The notes beneath the pieces were generated by a model that made no database searches, was not told where the DNA came from, and worked only from the letters and a program-made list of their open reading frames with translations. This document shows positions 8,169 to 17,859 of a DNA stretch of 64,000 bases, one piece after another (the first letter of the stretch is position 1; the number at the start of each line of letters is the position of its first letter). This stretch comes from DATBLE01 sp963808815 (GTDB taxonomy: Bacteria > Actinomycetota > Thermoleophilia > Gaiellales > Gaiellaceae): positions 167,479-231,478 of the forward strand of contig CAWEGI010000001.1 of assembly GCA_963808815.1 (NCBI GenBank), given 5' to 3'. The position numbers and the translations under genes are program-made.

Positions 8169-10168
8169 GCGGCGCCGCGCCGCTGCGCCTTGTCGGCCCG
8201 CTCGACGATCACACTGAACGCGGCGACGACGTCCGGGTCGAACTGCGTGCCGGCGTGGGCATGGAGCTCCTCGAGCGCCTGGTCACGGGCGATCGGCAGG
8301 CGGTAGGGGCGCGGCGAGGTCATGGCGGAGAACGCATCGCAGACGGCGATGATGCGGGCAGCGAGCGGGATCGCGTCACCGGCGATCCCGTCCGGGTAGC
8401 CCATCCCGTCCCAGCGCTCGTGCGTGGCCCGCACGATCGCGCCCACTCCGGGCCAGCCCGGGGCGGCGGCGAGGATCCGCTCGCCGATCACTGTGTGCTC
8501 CCTGATGAACGCCCACTCGTCGGGGTGGAGTGGGCCGGGCTGCTGAAGCACGTCGTCGGGAACGGCCAGCTTGCCGACGTCGTGCAGCCGGGCCGCGAGG
8601 CGCAGCTCCTCGAGCTCCTCCGGCGAGAGCCCGAATGTCTCCCCGATCGCGGTCGCCATGTGGACGACCTCCCCGACGTGGTCCCGCAGTCCTGGAGAGC
8701 GCTCGAAGAGCGCCTGGAGCAGCATTTCGTGCGGTTCCCTGCGACCCGAGCGCTCGCGTTTCTGCGCGTACAGGCGCTGGTCGGCGACGCGTAGGGCGTC
8801 GGTCGAGGTCGAAGCCTCCTGGGGCAGGCGAACAGCGCCGAACGAGGTCGTCACCTCGAACCCCACACCCGACTCTGACAGGGCGCCGACCGTCTCCTCG
8901 AGGAACGATTCCTCGTACTCGGAGGGGATGTCGGCGACGACGCAGAACTCGTCGCCGCCCAGCCGGTAGCAGCTCCCGTGCGGGGCGACGGCCTCGGCGA
9001 GCGCCCCCGCGAGCCGCGTCAGCAGGGCGTCGCCGGCCGGATGGCCGAACGTGTCGTTGTAGAGCTTGAACCCGTCGAGGTCGTAGATCACCAGCAGCCG
9101 GGGCTGAGCCCGGTCGCCGTCGGCGACCGCCCGGGCGAGGTCGTCGACGAGCAGGCGACGGTTGCCGAGGCCGGTGAGGACGTCGGTGACGGTACGCGCG
9201 CGGAGCAGCCCGACGACGCGCGTGTTCTCGCGAAAGGCCAAGACGAGCCGGACAGCGACCGCGGCCAGCGTCGCGGCGGCGAGCCCGACCGCGAGCGGGT
9301 TGAGCCGGTCGAAGTGATCGAAGATGAGGATCGCCAGGCCGATCGCAGCGCAGACGAGGGAGGTCGCGAGCAGCGGCCGCCCGGCGAGCGGAACGTCCAC
9401 GTGACGCGGTGGCTGCCAGACCGCCGCGGCCAGCAGCAGCATGGACGCCGGCCACAGTGCGTCGAGGAGCGTCCCCTCGACATACGTGCCTGTCGCCGTC
9501 TGGTAGAGGAAGATCCCGTCGGCGATCGTGGCGGCCAGTAGGGCGGCCCCGATCAACCCCCAGGTGCGGTCGGGCTTCCAGCCGGTCAGCGCGAACACGC
9601 CGGCGACGGCGGAGAGGAGCAGGACGTCGCCGAGCGGGTAGGCGAGGTTCGTGACGATCAGCGACGTGCTGCCGTCGGTGTGCTGCAGCACGACCTCGAA
9701 CACCACGGCCGATCCCAGCGCCGCCGCGGCGATCGCCGCCATGATCCCGTCGAACCAGACCATCGGACTGAACTCGGACAGCCGGTGCCGGACGAGGATC
9801 GCCATGCCCACGTAGCAGGCTGGGTAGAAGGCGAGATAGAAGGCATCCGCGACCGACGGGTACGGCGGAGCGCCCGCGTAGGCGAAGTCGAAGAGGATCT
9901 CCCCGACCGCCCACGAGCTGATCCCGACCGCGAAGGCGATCGAGGCAGTTCGCTCGGTCCGGGTCGTCACCGCGCGGACGACTGCGGCGCCGGCGGCCAG
10001 GAGGATCAGCGCGTTGTACCAGTAGCGGTTGAAGAAGTGGTCGAAGCCGGCGCCGAACAGCGTGTACGCGCCGAAGATGACGAGGCCGCCGACCGCCGCG
10101 ATCTTCCAGACGAGGACCACGGTCCACAGGCGAGCACCGGCGAGCGACGAGGCAGAAGCCGCGGCCAT
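8165..10168 (-). CDS. Membrane GGDEF / HD-GYP bifunctional cyclic-di-GMP protein
   Basis: About 667 residues. The N-terminal 300 hold eight or more hydrophobic segments (e.g. VVLVWKIAAVGGLVIFGAY), a MASE-like sensor. A GGDEF diguanylate cyclase follows (TDVLTGLGNRRLL, YDLDGFKLYNDTFGH, RLGGDEFCVV), then an HD-GYP phosphodiesterase (AARLHDVGKLAVPDDVL, ATHERWDGMGYPDG). Both signatures look intact. The inhibitory RxxD I-site that normally sits five residues before GGDEF is absent (HGSCYRLGGDEF). I take ATG 10168 rather than an ATG 60 nt upstream, which would overlap the next gene. Whether it mainly makes or breaks c-di-GMP cannot be told. Confidence 0.9.
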   Translation of the reverse strand: MAAASASSLAGARLWTVVLVWKIAAVGGLVIFGAYTLFGAGFDHFFNRYWYNALILLAAGAAVVRAVTTRTERTASIAFAVGISSWAVGEILFDFAYAGAPPYPSVADAFYLAFYPACYVGMAILVRHRLSEFSPMVWFDGIMAAIAAAALGSAVVFEVVLQHTDGSTSLIVTNLAYPLGDVLLLSAVAGVFALTGWKPDRTWGLIGAALLAATIADGIFLYQTATGTYVEGTLLDALWPASMLLLAAAVWQPPRHVDVPLAGRPLLATSLVCAAIGLAILIFDHFDRLNPLAVGLAAATLAAVAVRLVLAFRENTRVVGLLRARTVTDVLTGLGNRRLLVDDLARAVADGDRAQPRLLVIYDLDGFKLYNDTFGHPAGDALLTRLAGALAEAVAPHGSCYRLGGDEFCVVADIPSEYEESFLEETVGALSESGVGFEVTTSFGAVRLPQEASTSTDALRVADQRLYAQKRERSGRREPHEMLLQALFERSPGLRDHVGEVVHMATAIGETFGLSPEELEELRLAARLHDVGKLAVPDDVLQQPGPLHPDEWAFIREHTVIGERILAAAPGWPGVGAIVRATHERWDGMGYPDGIAGDAIPLAARIIAVCDAFSAMTSPRPYRLPIARDQALEELHAHAGTQFDPDVVAAFSVIVERADKAQRRGAA

Positions 10169-10184
10169 TGACCCTGTATCGGCG

Positions 10185-11204
10185 CTAAGCGCCTCCGGCT
10201 TGACCGCGGAGAGCCGGGACGATCTCACGACCGTAGGCCTCGAGCGTCTCCTCCTGCCCGTGGGTCATGAGGTAGATGTTCCACTGGTCGACGCCGGCCG
10301 CCTCGAGGCGCCGCAGCTTCTCGACGTGAGCCTCGGGCGGGCCGAGGATGCAGAACCGCTCGCAGGTCTCGTCCGTGATCTGCTCACCGTGCTTCGCGCC
10401 GACCCGGCTGTGCTCGGCGTAGTCGTACGACTCACGCTTCATCCGCGAGACGTAGTCGGTGAGTGCGGGCGGCAGGTCCGCGGGGTCGTGCCGCGAGATG
10501 ACGTCGAAGACGTGGTTCGACACCATCGCCGGGAACCAGCGCACCTGCTCGCAGCTGTCGGCGAGGTCGTCGCTGACGTGCGCGGGCGCGCAGGCCACGA
10601 CCTTGATCTCGTCGGGATTGCGGCCCGCGTCGGACGCTGCGCGGCGCACCTGGCCGACGATCCACTCCACGATCTCCGGGTCGGCCAGCTGGATGATCAC
10701 GCCGTCGGCGACCCGACCCGCGATCGCCAGCACGCGGGGGCCGTAACCGGCCACGTAGAGGGGGATCTCCGCACCGTTCTGCGCCCACTCGAGCCGGATC
10801 TCGGTGTCGTTCCACTCCACCGGCCGGCCGTTCATCAGGTCGCGCATCATCCGGCAGGCCGCTTCGAACTCGGCGACCTTCACGGGCTGCTGGCCGATCA
10901 CGCGCCGGGCGGAGTCGCCCCGGCCGATCCCCATGATCATGCGGCCGCCCGAGACGTCCTGGAGGGTCGCAAACGCGCTCGCGGTCACGGTCGGCTCGCG
11001 GGTGCCCGGGTTCGTGACGTTGAGCCCGAGGTGGAGCCGCTCGGTGTTCATCGCCGCCAGCGTGAGGAGCGGGTACGGCTCCTGCCAGAGGACATGGGAG
11101 TCGTAGGTCCAGCCGTAGTCGAAGCCGTTCTGCTCGGCGAGCCGCATCAGCTCGACGAGCCGCTGCCACGGCGGATCGGGAAGGACCGTCACTCCGAATT
11201 GCAT
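10185..11204 (-). CDS. LLM-class F420-type oxidoreductase
   Basis: Luciferase-like TIM-barrel oxidoreductase of about 339 residues, probably F420-dependent. Segments: MQFGVTVLPDPPWQRLVELM, FDYGWTYDSHVLWQEPYPLL, LHLGLNVTNPGTREPTVTAS, GGRMIMGIGRGDSARRVIG and IPLYVAGYGPRVLAIAGRVA. The start MQFG matches the usual family beginning; an alternative ATG lies at 11249. This LLM group is, from general knowledge, often found with pyrimidine/hydantoin catabolic genes, and here the next gene upstream on the same strand is an M20 carbamoyl-amide hydrolase, though about 300 bp and two hairpins separate them. The substrate is unproven. Confidence 0.85.
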   Translation of the reverse strand: MQFGVTVLPDPPWQRLVELMRLAEQNGFDYGWTYDSHVLWQEPYPLLTLAAMNTERLHLGLNVTNPGTREPTVTASAFATLQDVSGGRMIMGIGRGDSARRVIGQQPVKVAEFEAACRMMRDLMNGRPVEWNDTEIRLEWAQNGAEIPLYVAGYGPRVLAIAGRVADGVIIQLADPEIVEWIVGQVRRAASDAGRNPDEIKVVACAPAHVSDDLADSCEQVRWFPAMVSNHVFDVISRHDPADLPPALTDYVSRMKRESYDYAEHSRVGAKHGEQITDETCERFCILGPPEAHVEKLRRLEAAGVDQWNIYLMTHGQEETLEAYGREIVPALRGQAGGA

Positions 11205-11510
11205 CGAGGCGTGAGGATAGACCGGCCGATCCGCCGCCGCAGCCGACATGTGCGGCTGCGGCACACCGCGGCAACAACGGTGCGACCCAGTTCCCGCTAG
11301 AAGTCGTCGGTCGCGAAGCGACCGGACTTCGAGCGGCGACACCGGCCGCCGCGGGTGACGCTCGTTCGACGGGAGGTAGCCGCGGCGGCCGGTTGCTGTC
11401 CGACGCCGGGCTGTCGTGGAGGGTGGAGGAAGCGTCTCCGGCGTCTGTGTTTCGTGAGAGAGCTTGCCGCTCGAACCTGAGAGCAGCCTGAGAGCGCCGT
11501 TCAGATTCGA
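11205..11510. other. 306-bp intergenic region with two strong hairpins
   Basis: Contains no credible gene. It carries a nested hairpin at 11300-11330 (outer GAAGTC/GACTTC, inner GGTCGC/GCGACC) and a perfect 14-bp inverted repeat ACCGGCCGCCGCGG (11341-11354) with its complement at 11380-11393. Both lie between two same-strand genes (M20 hydrolase upstream, LLM downstream), so they could terminate or attenuate transcription from the hydrolase; neither has an obvious U-tract. Confidence 0.6.
11341..11393 (-). terminator. Perfect 14-bp GC hairpin, possible terminator
   Basis: Arms 11341-11354 and 11380-11393 are exact complements, separated by 25 nt. The stem is all G/C except the closing base pair. 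It lies 117 nt downstream of the M20 hydrolase stop on the minus strand. It lacks a run of T, so it may instead protect or process the mRNA. Confidence 0.45.
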
Positions 11511-12749
11511 TTAGGCCGCGGCCCCTGCCAGAACCTTCGCGGCGAGGCCGTCGAGCGCCCGGACGGAGAGCTCCAGATGCTCGGGCTTCGTGTCCTCGAG
11601 TTTCGTGTGTGACAGGCCGCGCAGGCTCTGGACGAAAACCATCACCGTCGGAATCCCGGCGCGGGCGACCTCGGCGGCGTCGTGGAGCGGCCCGCTCGGG
11701 AGCCGGTGGGACGTGCCTGCGACCTCGACGATGGCCTCCTCGGCGAGCCCGATCAGAGTCTCGTCGAACAGGATCGGCTCGATTCCCCAGATGCGGTCCC
11801 ACGCGACCTCGATCTCCTCCTCCGCGGCGAACCGGCCGGCCGCATCCTTGGCCTCGGCGAGCATCGCCGCGAGCCTGTCGGCGTCGAGGTGCCGCTGGTC
11901 GAGCAGCTGCTCCGCCGTTTCCACCACCGACGTGACGATCCCCGGCCGGCAGACGACGTTGCCGCTGGTGCAGACCGCGCCGTCGCCGGTCTCGGCAGCG
12001 ATGCGGCGGATGTCGAGCGCCAGCTTGGCCGCGCCCGCGAGCGCGTCCCGCCGCTTGTCCATCGGCGTCGAGCCGGCGTGGGCGGCCTGGCCCGTCCAGG
12101 TGATCCGGTGACGCTCGACGCCGAACGTGCCGAGCACGACGCCGAGCGGGAGGCCGAGCGACTCGAGCACGGGGCCTTGCTCGATGTGCAGCTCGAGGTA
12201 GGCGGCCGCGTTCTTCACCTGCGCGCGCGACTCGGTTGCGCGGTCCAGGTCGACTCCGTGCGCGGCGAGCGCATCCGGGAGCGGGACTCCATCCCGATCG
12301 GTCAGCTGCCGCAGCTCGTCCTGGTCCCTCATCGACCCGGCGGCGGCGCTGGAGCCGAACAACGAGCGTCCGAAGCGCGCGCCCTCCTCGTCCGCCCAGT
12401 TGACGAGGCGGACGGTCATCGGCGGCGTCCCGTCCTCGGCGATCCGTCGCAACACCCCGACTCCGGCCAGGACGTTCAGGCAGCCGTCGAGCCAACCGCC
12501 GTTCGGCACCGAGTCGATGTGCCCTCCGATCAGGAGCGCCCGCTCGGATTCCCCGGCGAGGGTGAACCACTGGTTGCCGGCCTCGTCGACCTCCTCCTCG
12601 ACCGGAACACCCTCGAGCTTGCCGCGCAGCCATTCGCGTGCCTGCGCCCAGGTGTCGGTCCAGGCGACGCGCTGCGCGCCGTTCTCGTCGCCGGTCAGCT
12701 CCTGGAGCTCGCGCAGCTCCTCGATGGTGCGGGACGGATCGAGCGGCAC
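11511..12749 (-). CDS. M20-family Zn hydrolase, N-carbamoyl-amino-acid / allantoate amidohydrolase type
   Basis: 412-residue binuclear zinc amidohydrolase that removes the carbamoyl group from N-carbamoyl amino acids, ureidopropionate or allantoate. Metal-site motifs: LLIGGHIDSVPNGGWLDG (His, Asp) and VNWADEEGARFGRSLFG (Glu-Glu); the domain-swapped middle has HRITWTGQAAHAGSTPMDKR; the C-terminus has VFVQSLRGLSHTKLEDTKPE with the last His. Length is normal for the carbamoylase/allantoate amidohydrolase family. A TAGAGT element lies 6 nt before GTG 12749, suggesting a leaderless mRNA. A second family member lies at 32329. Exact substrate not determinable; pyrimidine or hydantoin breakdown fits the surroundings. 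Confidence 0.9.
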   Translation of the reverse strand: MPLDPSRTIEELRELQELTGDENGAQRVAWTDTWAQAREWLRGKLEGVPVEEEVDEAGNQWFTLAGESERALLIGGHIDSVPNGGWLDGCLNVLAGVGVLRRIAEDGTPPMTVRLVNWADEEGARFGRSLFGSSAAAGSMRDQDELRQLTDRDGVPLPDALAAHGVDLDRATESRAQVKNAAAYLELHIEQGPVLESLGLPLGVVLGTFGVERHRITWTGQAAHAGSTPMDKRRDALAGAAKLALDIRRIAAETGDGAVCTSGNVVCRPGIVTSVVETAEQLLDQRHLDADRLAAMLAEAKDAAGRFAAEEEIEVAWDRIWGIEPILFDETLIGLAEEAIVEVAGTSHRLPSGPLHDAAEVARAGIPTVMVFVQSLRGLSHTKLEDTKPEHLELSVRALDGLAAKVLAGAAA

Positions 12750-12755
12750 GGGGCG

Positions 12756-12761
12756 ACTCTA
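12756..12761 (-). promoter_or_regulatory. TAGAGT -10 element, leaderless start
   Basis: TAGAGT on the minus strand, separated by 6 nt from the GTG at 12749, places transcription initiation at the start codon. No clear TTGACA -35 is visible. Confidence 0.45.
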
Positions 12762-12860
12762 CCGCTCGATCAGGGTCCTTTCCCCGTTTTCACCGACCGT
12801 TCACAGGGAAGAACCGATCGCACGTCACCCGAGCCAAGCAACGGTTCCAGAGGAGGGGCA

Positions 12861-14109
12861 ATGAGAGCCAGACGACTCTTTCTCGTGGTCGCGTGCAGTG
12901 CCCTCGTCGCGGTCGTTTTCGCCGCCACGAGCCTCGGCAGGTCGGACAAGAGCAGCCGGTCGACGGCTGCGTCCGGAAACGTCGTCCTATCGGGTTGGGG
13001 CGCCAGCCCCGACGAGCTCACGCTGCTCAAGCAGGTGCTGCGCGGCTTCGCGAAGACCTATCCACAGATCCACGTCGACTACCAGCCGATCACCGGTGAC
13101 TACGTCCCGGCAATGCTGGCCAAGTTCGCCGCCCGCAAGCCTCCCGACGTGTTCTACATCGACTCGAACGTGTTCCTGGACTGGGTGACACAGGGGCTGC
13201 TCGAGCCGCTGAACAGCTACGCCCAGCAGAGCAAGTTCTCGTCCAAGCCGTTCTATCCGTCGCTCCTGAACGGGTTCGCGTACAAGGGCAAGATCTACGG
13301 CTACCCGAAGGACTGGTCGCCGCTCGCGATGGAGGTCAACACCGACCTCGCCGCGAAGGCGGGCGTGAAGCCGGCCGCGATCAAGACCTGGGCGGACCTT
13401 GCGGCGCGCCGCCAGGAAGCTGCGCGGCGTCATGCCATCGGGCTCCAAGCCGATCTGCCTGTCGCCGAGCTGGGACCGCGCGCTCGCGTTCGTGTACCAG
13501 AACGGCGGCTCCTTCCTGAATCCTGCGAAGACGAAGTCGACCGTCAACTCGCCGCAGGCCACGGCCGCCCTGAACTACTACGTCGGGCTGATCAAACAGG
13601 GCCTCGCGGACATCCCCGCCAAGCTGAGCGTCGGCTGGTGCGGTGAGGCGCTCGGCAAGCAGAAGGCCGCGATCATCTTCGAGGGCAACTGGCTGTTCCC
13701 GTTCATGCAGTCGACGTTCCCGGGCGTCCACTTCTCCACCCAGCGGATGATCATGAACAAGGAGCACGGCAACCTCGCGTTCACGGTCTCCTACTCGATG
13801 GCCAAGGACTCGCAGAACAAGCCGGCCGCGTGGCAGCTGATCCGCTACCTCGTCAGCAGGCCGGGCATGGCGACCTGGACGTCGAAGGGCCTGGCGCTGC
13901 CCTCGCGCAGCGACGTGAGGCCCGTGTCCGGACGGGGAGCGTTCCTTCTGGACGCGCCTGCCGCCCACCCGTGGCAGTTCGCGCCTCGCTTCAGCCAGGT
14001 GATCGACACGGCGAACAACGAGCTCTCGGCGGTGATCGAGGGCAAGCAGTCGGTCGCCCAGATGCTCCAGAAGGTGCAGTCCACCGCGAACGACACGCTC
14101 AACAAGTAG
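12861..14109 (+). CDS. ABC transporter sugar-type extracellular solute-binding protein (one frameshift)
   Basis: Family 1 solute-binding protein of a carbohydrate ABC importer. ATG 12861 has AGGAGG 8 nt upstream; a signal peptide (RLFLVVACSALVAVVFAAT) follows. Typical segments: LLKQVLRGFAKTYPQIHVDY, KPPDVFYIDSNVFLDWVTQG, GFAYKGKIYGYPKDWSPLAM, and after a single-base indel near 13400, SGSKPICLSPSWDRALAFVY, AAIIFEGNWLFPFMQSTFPG and WQLIRYLVSRPGMATWTSKG. About 415 residues when repaired, normal for the family. First gene of an operon with two permeases, a membrane protein and an ATPase; a hairpin follows it. Confidence 0.9.
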
Positions 14110-14124
14110 CTCCAGCGTCGAGCT

Positions 14125-14157
14125 CTCCGCGCGCTCCGGCATCCGGGGCGCGCGGAG
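14125..14157 (+). terminator. Hairpin between binding protein and permease genes (attenuator/mRNA stabiliser)
   Basis: Perfect 10-bp arms CTCCGCGCGC (14125-14134) and GCGCGCGGAG (14148-14157), with further TCCGG/CCGG pairing inside. There is no T-run, so partial termination or 3' protection of the upstream mRNA is more likely; such hairpins commonly raise binding-protein yield over permeases. Confidence 0.5.
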
Positions 14158-14179
14158 GGCACCCCCCGAAGGAGGGCTG

Positions 14180-15091
14180 ATGAGCGCGACGGCGGCGTCG
14201 AGGGAAGAGCGGCACAGCCGAGGCTTCGGCAACGAACGCGTGCGTGAGGCACTCGTCGGCTACCTGTTCATCGCAGCGCCGATGATCCTCTACGGGATCC
14301 TCTTCTTCTACCCGATCGGCTATGCGCTCTACATCAGCCGGTACGACTGGGGCGTTCTCGGCAAGATCGACACCGTCGGCCTCGGCAATTACCGCGAGCT
14401 GTTCCACGACGAGCGCTTCGGGATCGCAATCAAGAACGGGCTCAAGTTCACGCTTGCGTTCACCATCTTCTCGATGGCGCTCGGCCTGTTCGTCGCCGCC
14501 GTCATCAACAACGCGATCCGCTTCCGCGGGTTCTTCCGTTCCGCCTACTACTTTCCGTCGATCGCCTCGTCGGCGGCGATCACCGCGGTTGCGCTGTTCA
14601 TCTTTTCGGCGGACGGGCTGTTCAACCAGATCACCGGCCTCGACCGCGCGTGGTTCGGGGAATCGGGAACGGCCCTGTGGACGCTCGTCGGCCTGAATTC
14701 CTGGACGACTTCCGGCACGGTGATGCTCTTCTACCTCGCCTATCTGCAGGCCATCCCGACGGACGTCTACGAGGCGGCGGCGATCGACGGCGCCGGTGCG
14801 TGGCGAACGTTCTGGAAGATCACCTTCCCCCTGCTGAAGCCCGGCCATTTCTTCGTCTCCACTCTGCTCGTGATCGGCGGCCTGAAGATGTTCGATCAGG
14901 CATTCATCGCGTCGGGCGGCACGGGCGGGCCGAACAACGCCACGCTCGTGCCGGTGCTCTACCTGTACCGAGTCGCCTTCTACGACGTCCGCTTCGGGTA
15001 TGCGGCGGCGGTCGGCATCGCACTGCTCCTGATCATGCTCGGGCTGACGCTCCTCCAGCGCCTGACGTTCGGGCGGACGGACGCGAACTGA
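14180..15091 (+). CDS. ABC sugar permease, MalF/UgpA type
   Basis: 303-residue inner-membrane permease with six predicted helices (LVGYLFIAAPMILYGILFFY; TLAFTIFSMALGLFVAAVI; YFPSIASSAAITAVALFIF). The binding-protein-dependent transport (EAA) loop is TDVYEAAAIDGAGAWRTFWK, which docks to the ATPase. ATG 14180 has GGAGGG 8 nt upstream. Its TGA overlaps the ATG of the next permease by one base. Confidence 0.92.
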   Translation: MSATAASREERHSRGFGNERVREALVGYLFIAAPMILYGILFFYPIGYALYISRYDWGVLGKIDTVGLGNYRELFHDERFGIAIKNGLKFTLAFTIFSMALGLFVAAVINNAIRFRGFFRSAYYFPSIASSAAITAVALFIFSADGLFNQITGLDRAWFGESGTALWTLVGLNSWTTSGTVMLFYLAYLQAIPTDVYEAAAIDGAGAWRTFWKITFPLLKPGHFFVSTLLVIGGLKMFDQAFIASGGTGGPNNATLVPVLYLYRVAFYDVRFGYAAAVGIALLLIMLGLTLLQRLTFGRTDAN

Positions 15092-16041
15092 TGGCCGACT
15101 CGGACGTCCCCACCCAGGACACCGGCGGCTCGGCGGAGGCGACGCTGGTCCCGCCGGCGCCGCTGACGCTGGAGGCTCCCCCTTCGGGCGGGACCGTCGC
15201 GGTCGGGATCCCGGGCCGGACAGGCTTCGAGCGGACGAGGACGATCGTCGTCTACACGCTGTTGTTCGCGATCGCCCTCCTCTACTTCGTCCCGTTCCTC
15301 TGGATGCTCTCGACCTCGTTCAAGACGCTGCCGGAGACGGCGCACTTCGATCTGCTGCCCAAGCATCCGACCCTGCAGGCGTATCGAGACGCTTTCAGCA
15401 CGTTCCACTTCGCCCGCTACGCGGCGAACAGCGTCGGGCTGGCGGTGACCGTGACCTGCCTGAACGTCTTTCTCTGCTCGCTCGCCGGCTATGCGTTCGC
15501 CCGTCTGCGCTTCCCCGGGCGCGAGGTGCTGTTCATCCTCGTCCTGGTCACGCTGATGATCCCCGACCAGCTGCGGCTGGTGCCGATCTTCGTCATGTTC
15601 ACGAACTGGCACCTGCTCGGCCACTACCACGGCTACGTGCTGATCAAGCTGGCCATGGCGGCGCAGCTGTTCCTGATGCGCCAGTACTTCCTCACCATCC
15701 CGCGCGACCTGGAGGAGGCGGCGAAGCTCGACGGCGCCGGTTACTTCAAGACGTTCTGGAGGGTGATGCTGCCGCTCGCCGGGCCCGCGATCGCCGCCGT
15801 CGCGATCCTAGAGTTCGAGGGCACGTGGAACGACTTCTTCTGGCCGCTGATCATCTTCAACACCGCGCCCGACCACTACACGCTTCCCGTCGGCATCTTC
15901 TCCTTCGTCTCGGAATACCAGACGCTCTGGCCACAGCTGATGGCGAGCAGCGTGATCGCGATTGCGCCGATCGTGCTCCTCTACGTGTTCTTCCAGCGTT
16001 ACTTCGTGGCCGGCGTCGCCTCGGCGGGGGTGAAGGGATGA
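15091..16041 (+). CDS. ABC sugar permease, MalG/UgpE type
   Basis: 316-residue second permease. A Pro/Gly-rich cytosolic N-terminus of about 45 residues precedes TM1 (IVVYTLLFAIALLYFVPFLW). The EAA loop is PRDLEEAAKLDGAGYFKTFW and the C-terminus ends FFQRYFVAGVASAGVKG, as in MalG. The start at ATG 15091 shares one base with the preceding stop (TGATG), giving tight coupling. Confidence 0.92.
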   Translation: MADSDVPTQDTGGSAEATLVPPAPLTLEAPPSGGTVAVGIPGRTGFERTRTIVVYTLLFAIALLYFVPFLWMLSTSFKTLPETAHFDLLPKHPTLQAYRDAFSTFHFARYAANSVGLAVTVTCLNVFLCSLAGYAFARLRFPGREVLFILVLVTLMIPDQLRLVPIFVMFTNWHLLGHYHGYVLIKLAMAAQLFLMRQYFLTIPRDLEEAAKLDGAGYFKTFWRVMLPLAGPAIAAVAILEFEGTWNDFFWPLIIFNTAPDHYTLPVGIFSFVSEYQTLWPQLMASSVIAIAPIVLLYVFFQRYFVAGVASAGVKG

Positions 16042-16043
16042 TT

Positions 16044-16066
16044 GTCGCTCGCCTTCGGCTCGCTTC
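16044..16066. repeat. 23-bp dispersed repeat, copy 1
   Basis: GTCGCTCGCCTTCGGCTCGC plus three more bases, starting 2 nt after the stop codon of the second permease. A second copy with 22 of 23 identical bases is at 58063-58085, also starting 2 nt after a stop codon. It contains the short hairpin GCC-TTC-GGC. Function unknown; possibly a 3'-end element. Confidence 0.55.
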
Positions 16067-16102
16067 GACGAACACCTCGCGCAGAGCATGGGAGAGCGGC
16101 CA

Positions 16103-16746
16103 ATGAGTGTCCGGGGCGCACTCCGCCAGGCGGCCCGCGACCTCTACGAGAACTCGTGGCGGCTGATCCTCCCGAACCTGCTGCTCGCCCTCGTCGCCGT
16201 CCTCGCGCTCCTGGCCGCGCTGTACGCGCGGCCGGCGCTGCTGCTGGTGGTCGCCGTCGGGCCGTTCGCCGCCGCGCTCGTGCACTGTGCGGTGAAGCTG
16301 CAGCAGACCGAGAGCCTCCGCAGCGCCGACGCCTTCGTCGGCCTGGCGCTGCACTGGCGCCGCGGCATCGCGCTCGGGTGTCTGCTCGCGCTCGCCACCG
16401 TGCTGACGATCTCGTCGATCTCCTTCTACGCCCGGCTCGGCGTCCTCGCCCTGCCGTTCGTCGTCACCGCGCTCTACCTCGTGGTGCTGTTCGTCGTCTG
16501 GCAGATCCACCTCTGGCCGCTCGCCCTCCGCGACGAGCGGCTGCCGCTGCGTGACGTCTTGCGCGAAGCGACACGCTCCTTCGTCAGGCGGCCGCGGTCG
16601 AGCCTCGGCCTCGCGGCCGCACTCCTGGCCGTCAACGCCGTCGCGGCGGTCGGAATCCTGCCGCTGCTCACGCTGACGATCGCCTACTCGGCGCTCGCCG
16701 CGGTTCGCTTCGTCCTCGCGCCGCCGCCGGAAGAGGCTCCCGCCTG

Positions 16747-16747
<1 letters not shown>
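16103..16747 (+). CDS. Integral membrane protein in sugar ABC operon (YesL/DUF624-like)
   Basis: 214 residues with an N-terminal cytosolic helix (VRGALRQAARDLYENSWRLI) and four to five hydrophobic segments (LLLALVAVLALLAALYA; IALGCLLALATVLTISSISF; LVVLFVVWQIHLWPLAL; LGLAAALLAVNAVAAVGIL). The pattern resembles the small YesL/DUF624 proteins often encoded in sugar ABC operons; function unknown. I chose ATG 16103 because GGGAGAG lies 7-8 nt upstream; an in-frame ATG at 16088 lacks one. It lies between the permease and the ATPase and overlaps the latter by one base (TGATG). Confidence 0.75.
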
Positions 16748-17855
<1,108 letters not shown>

Positions 17856-17859
<4 letters not shown>

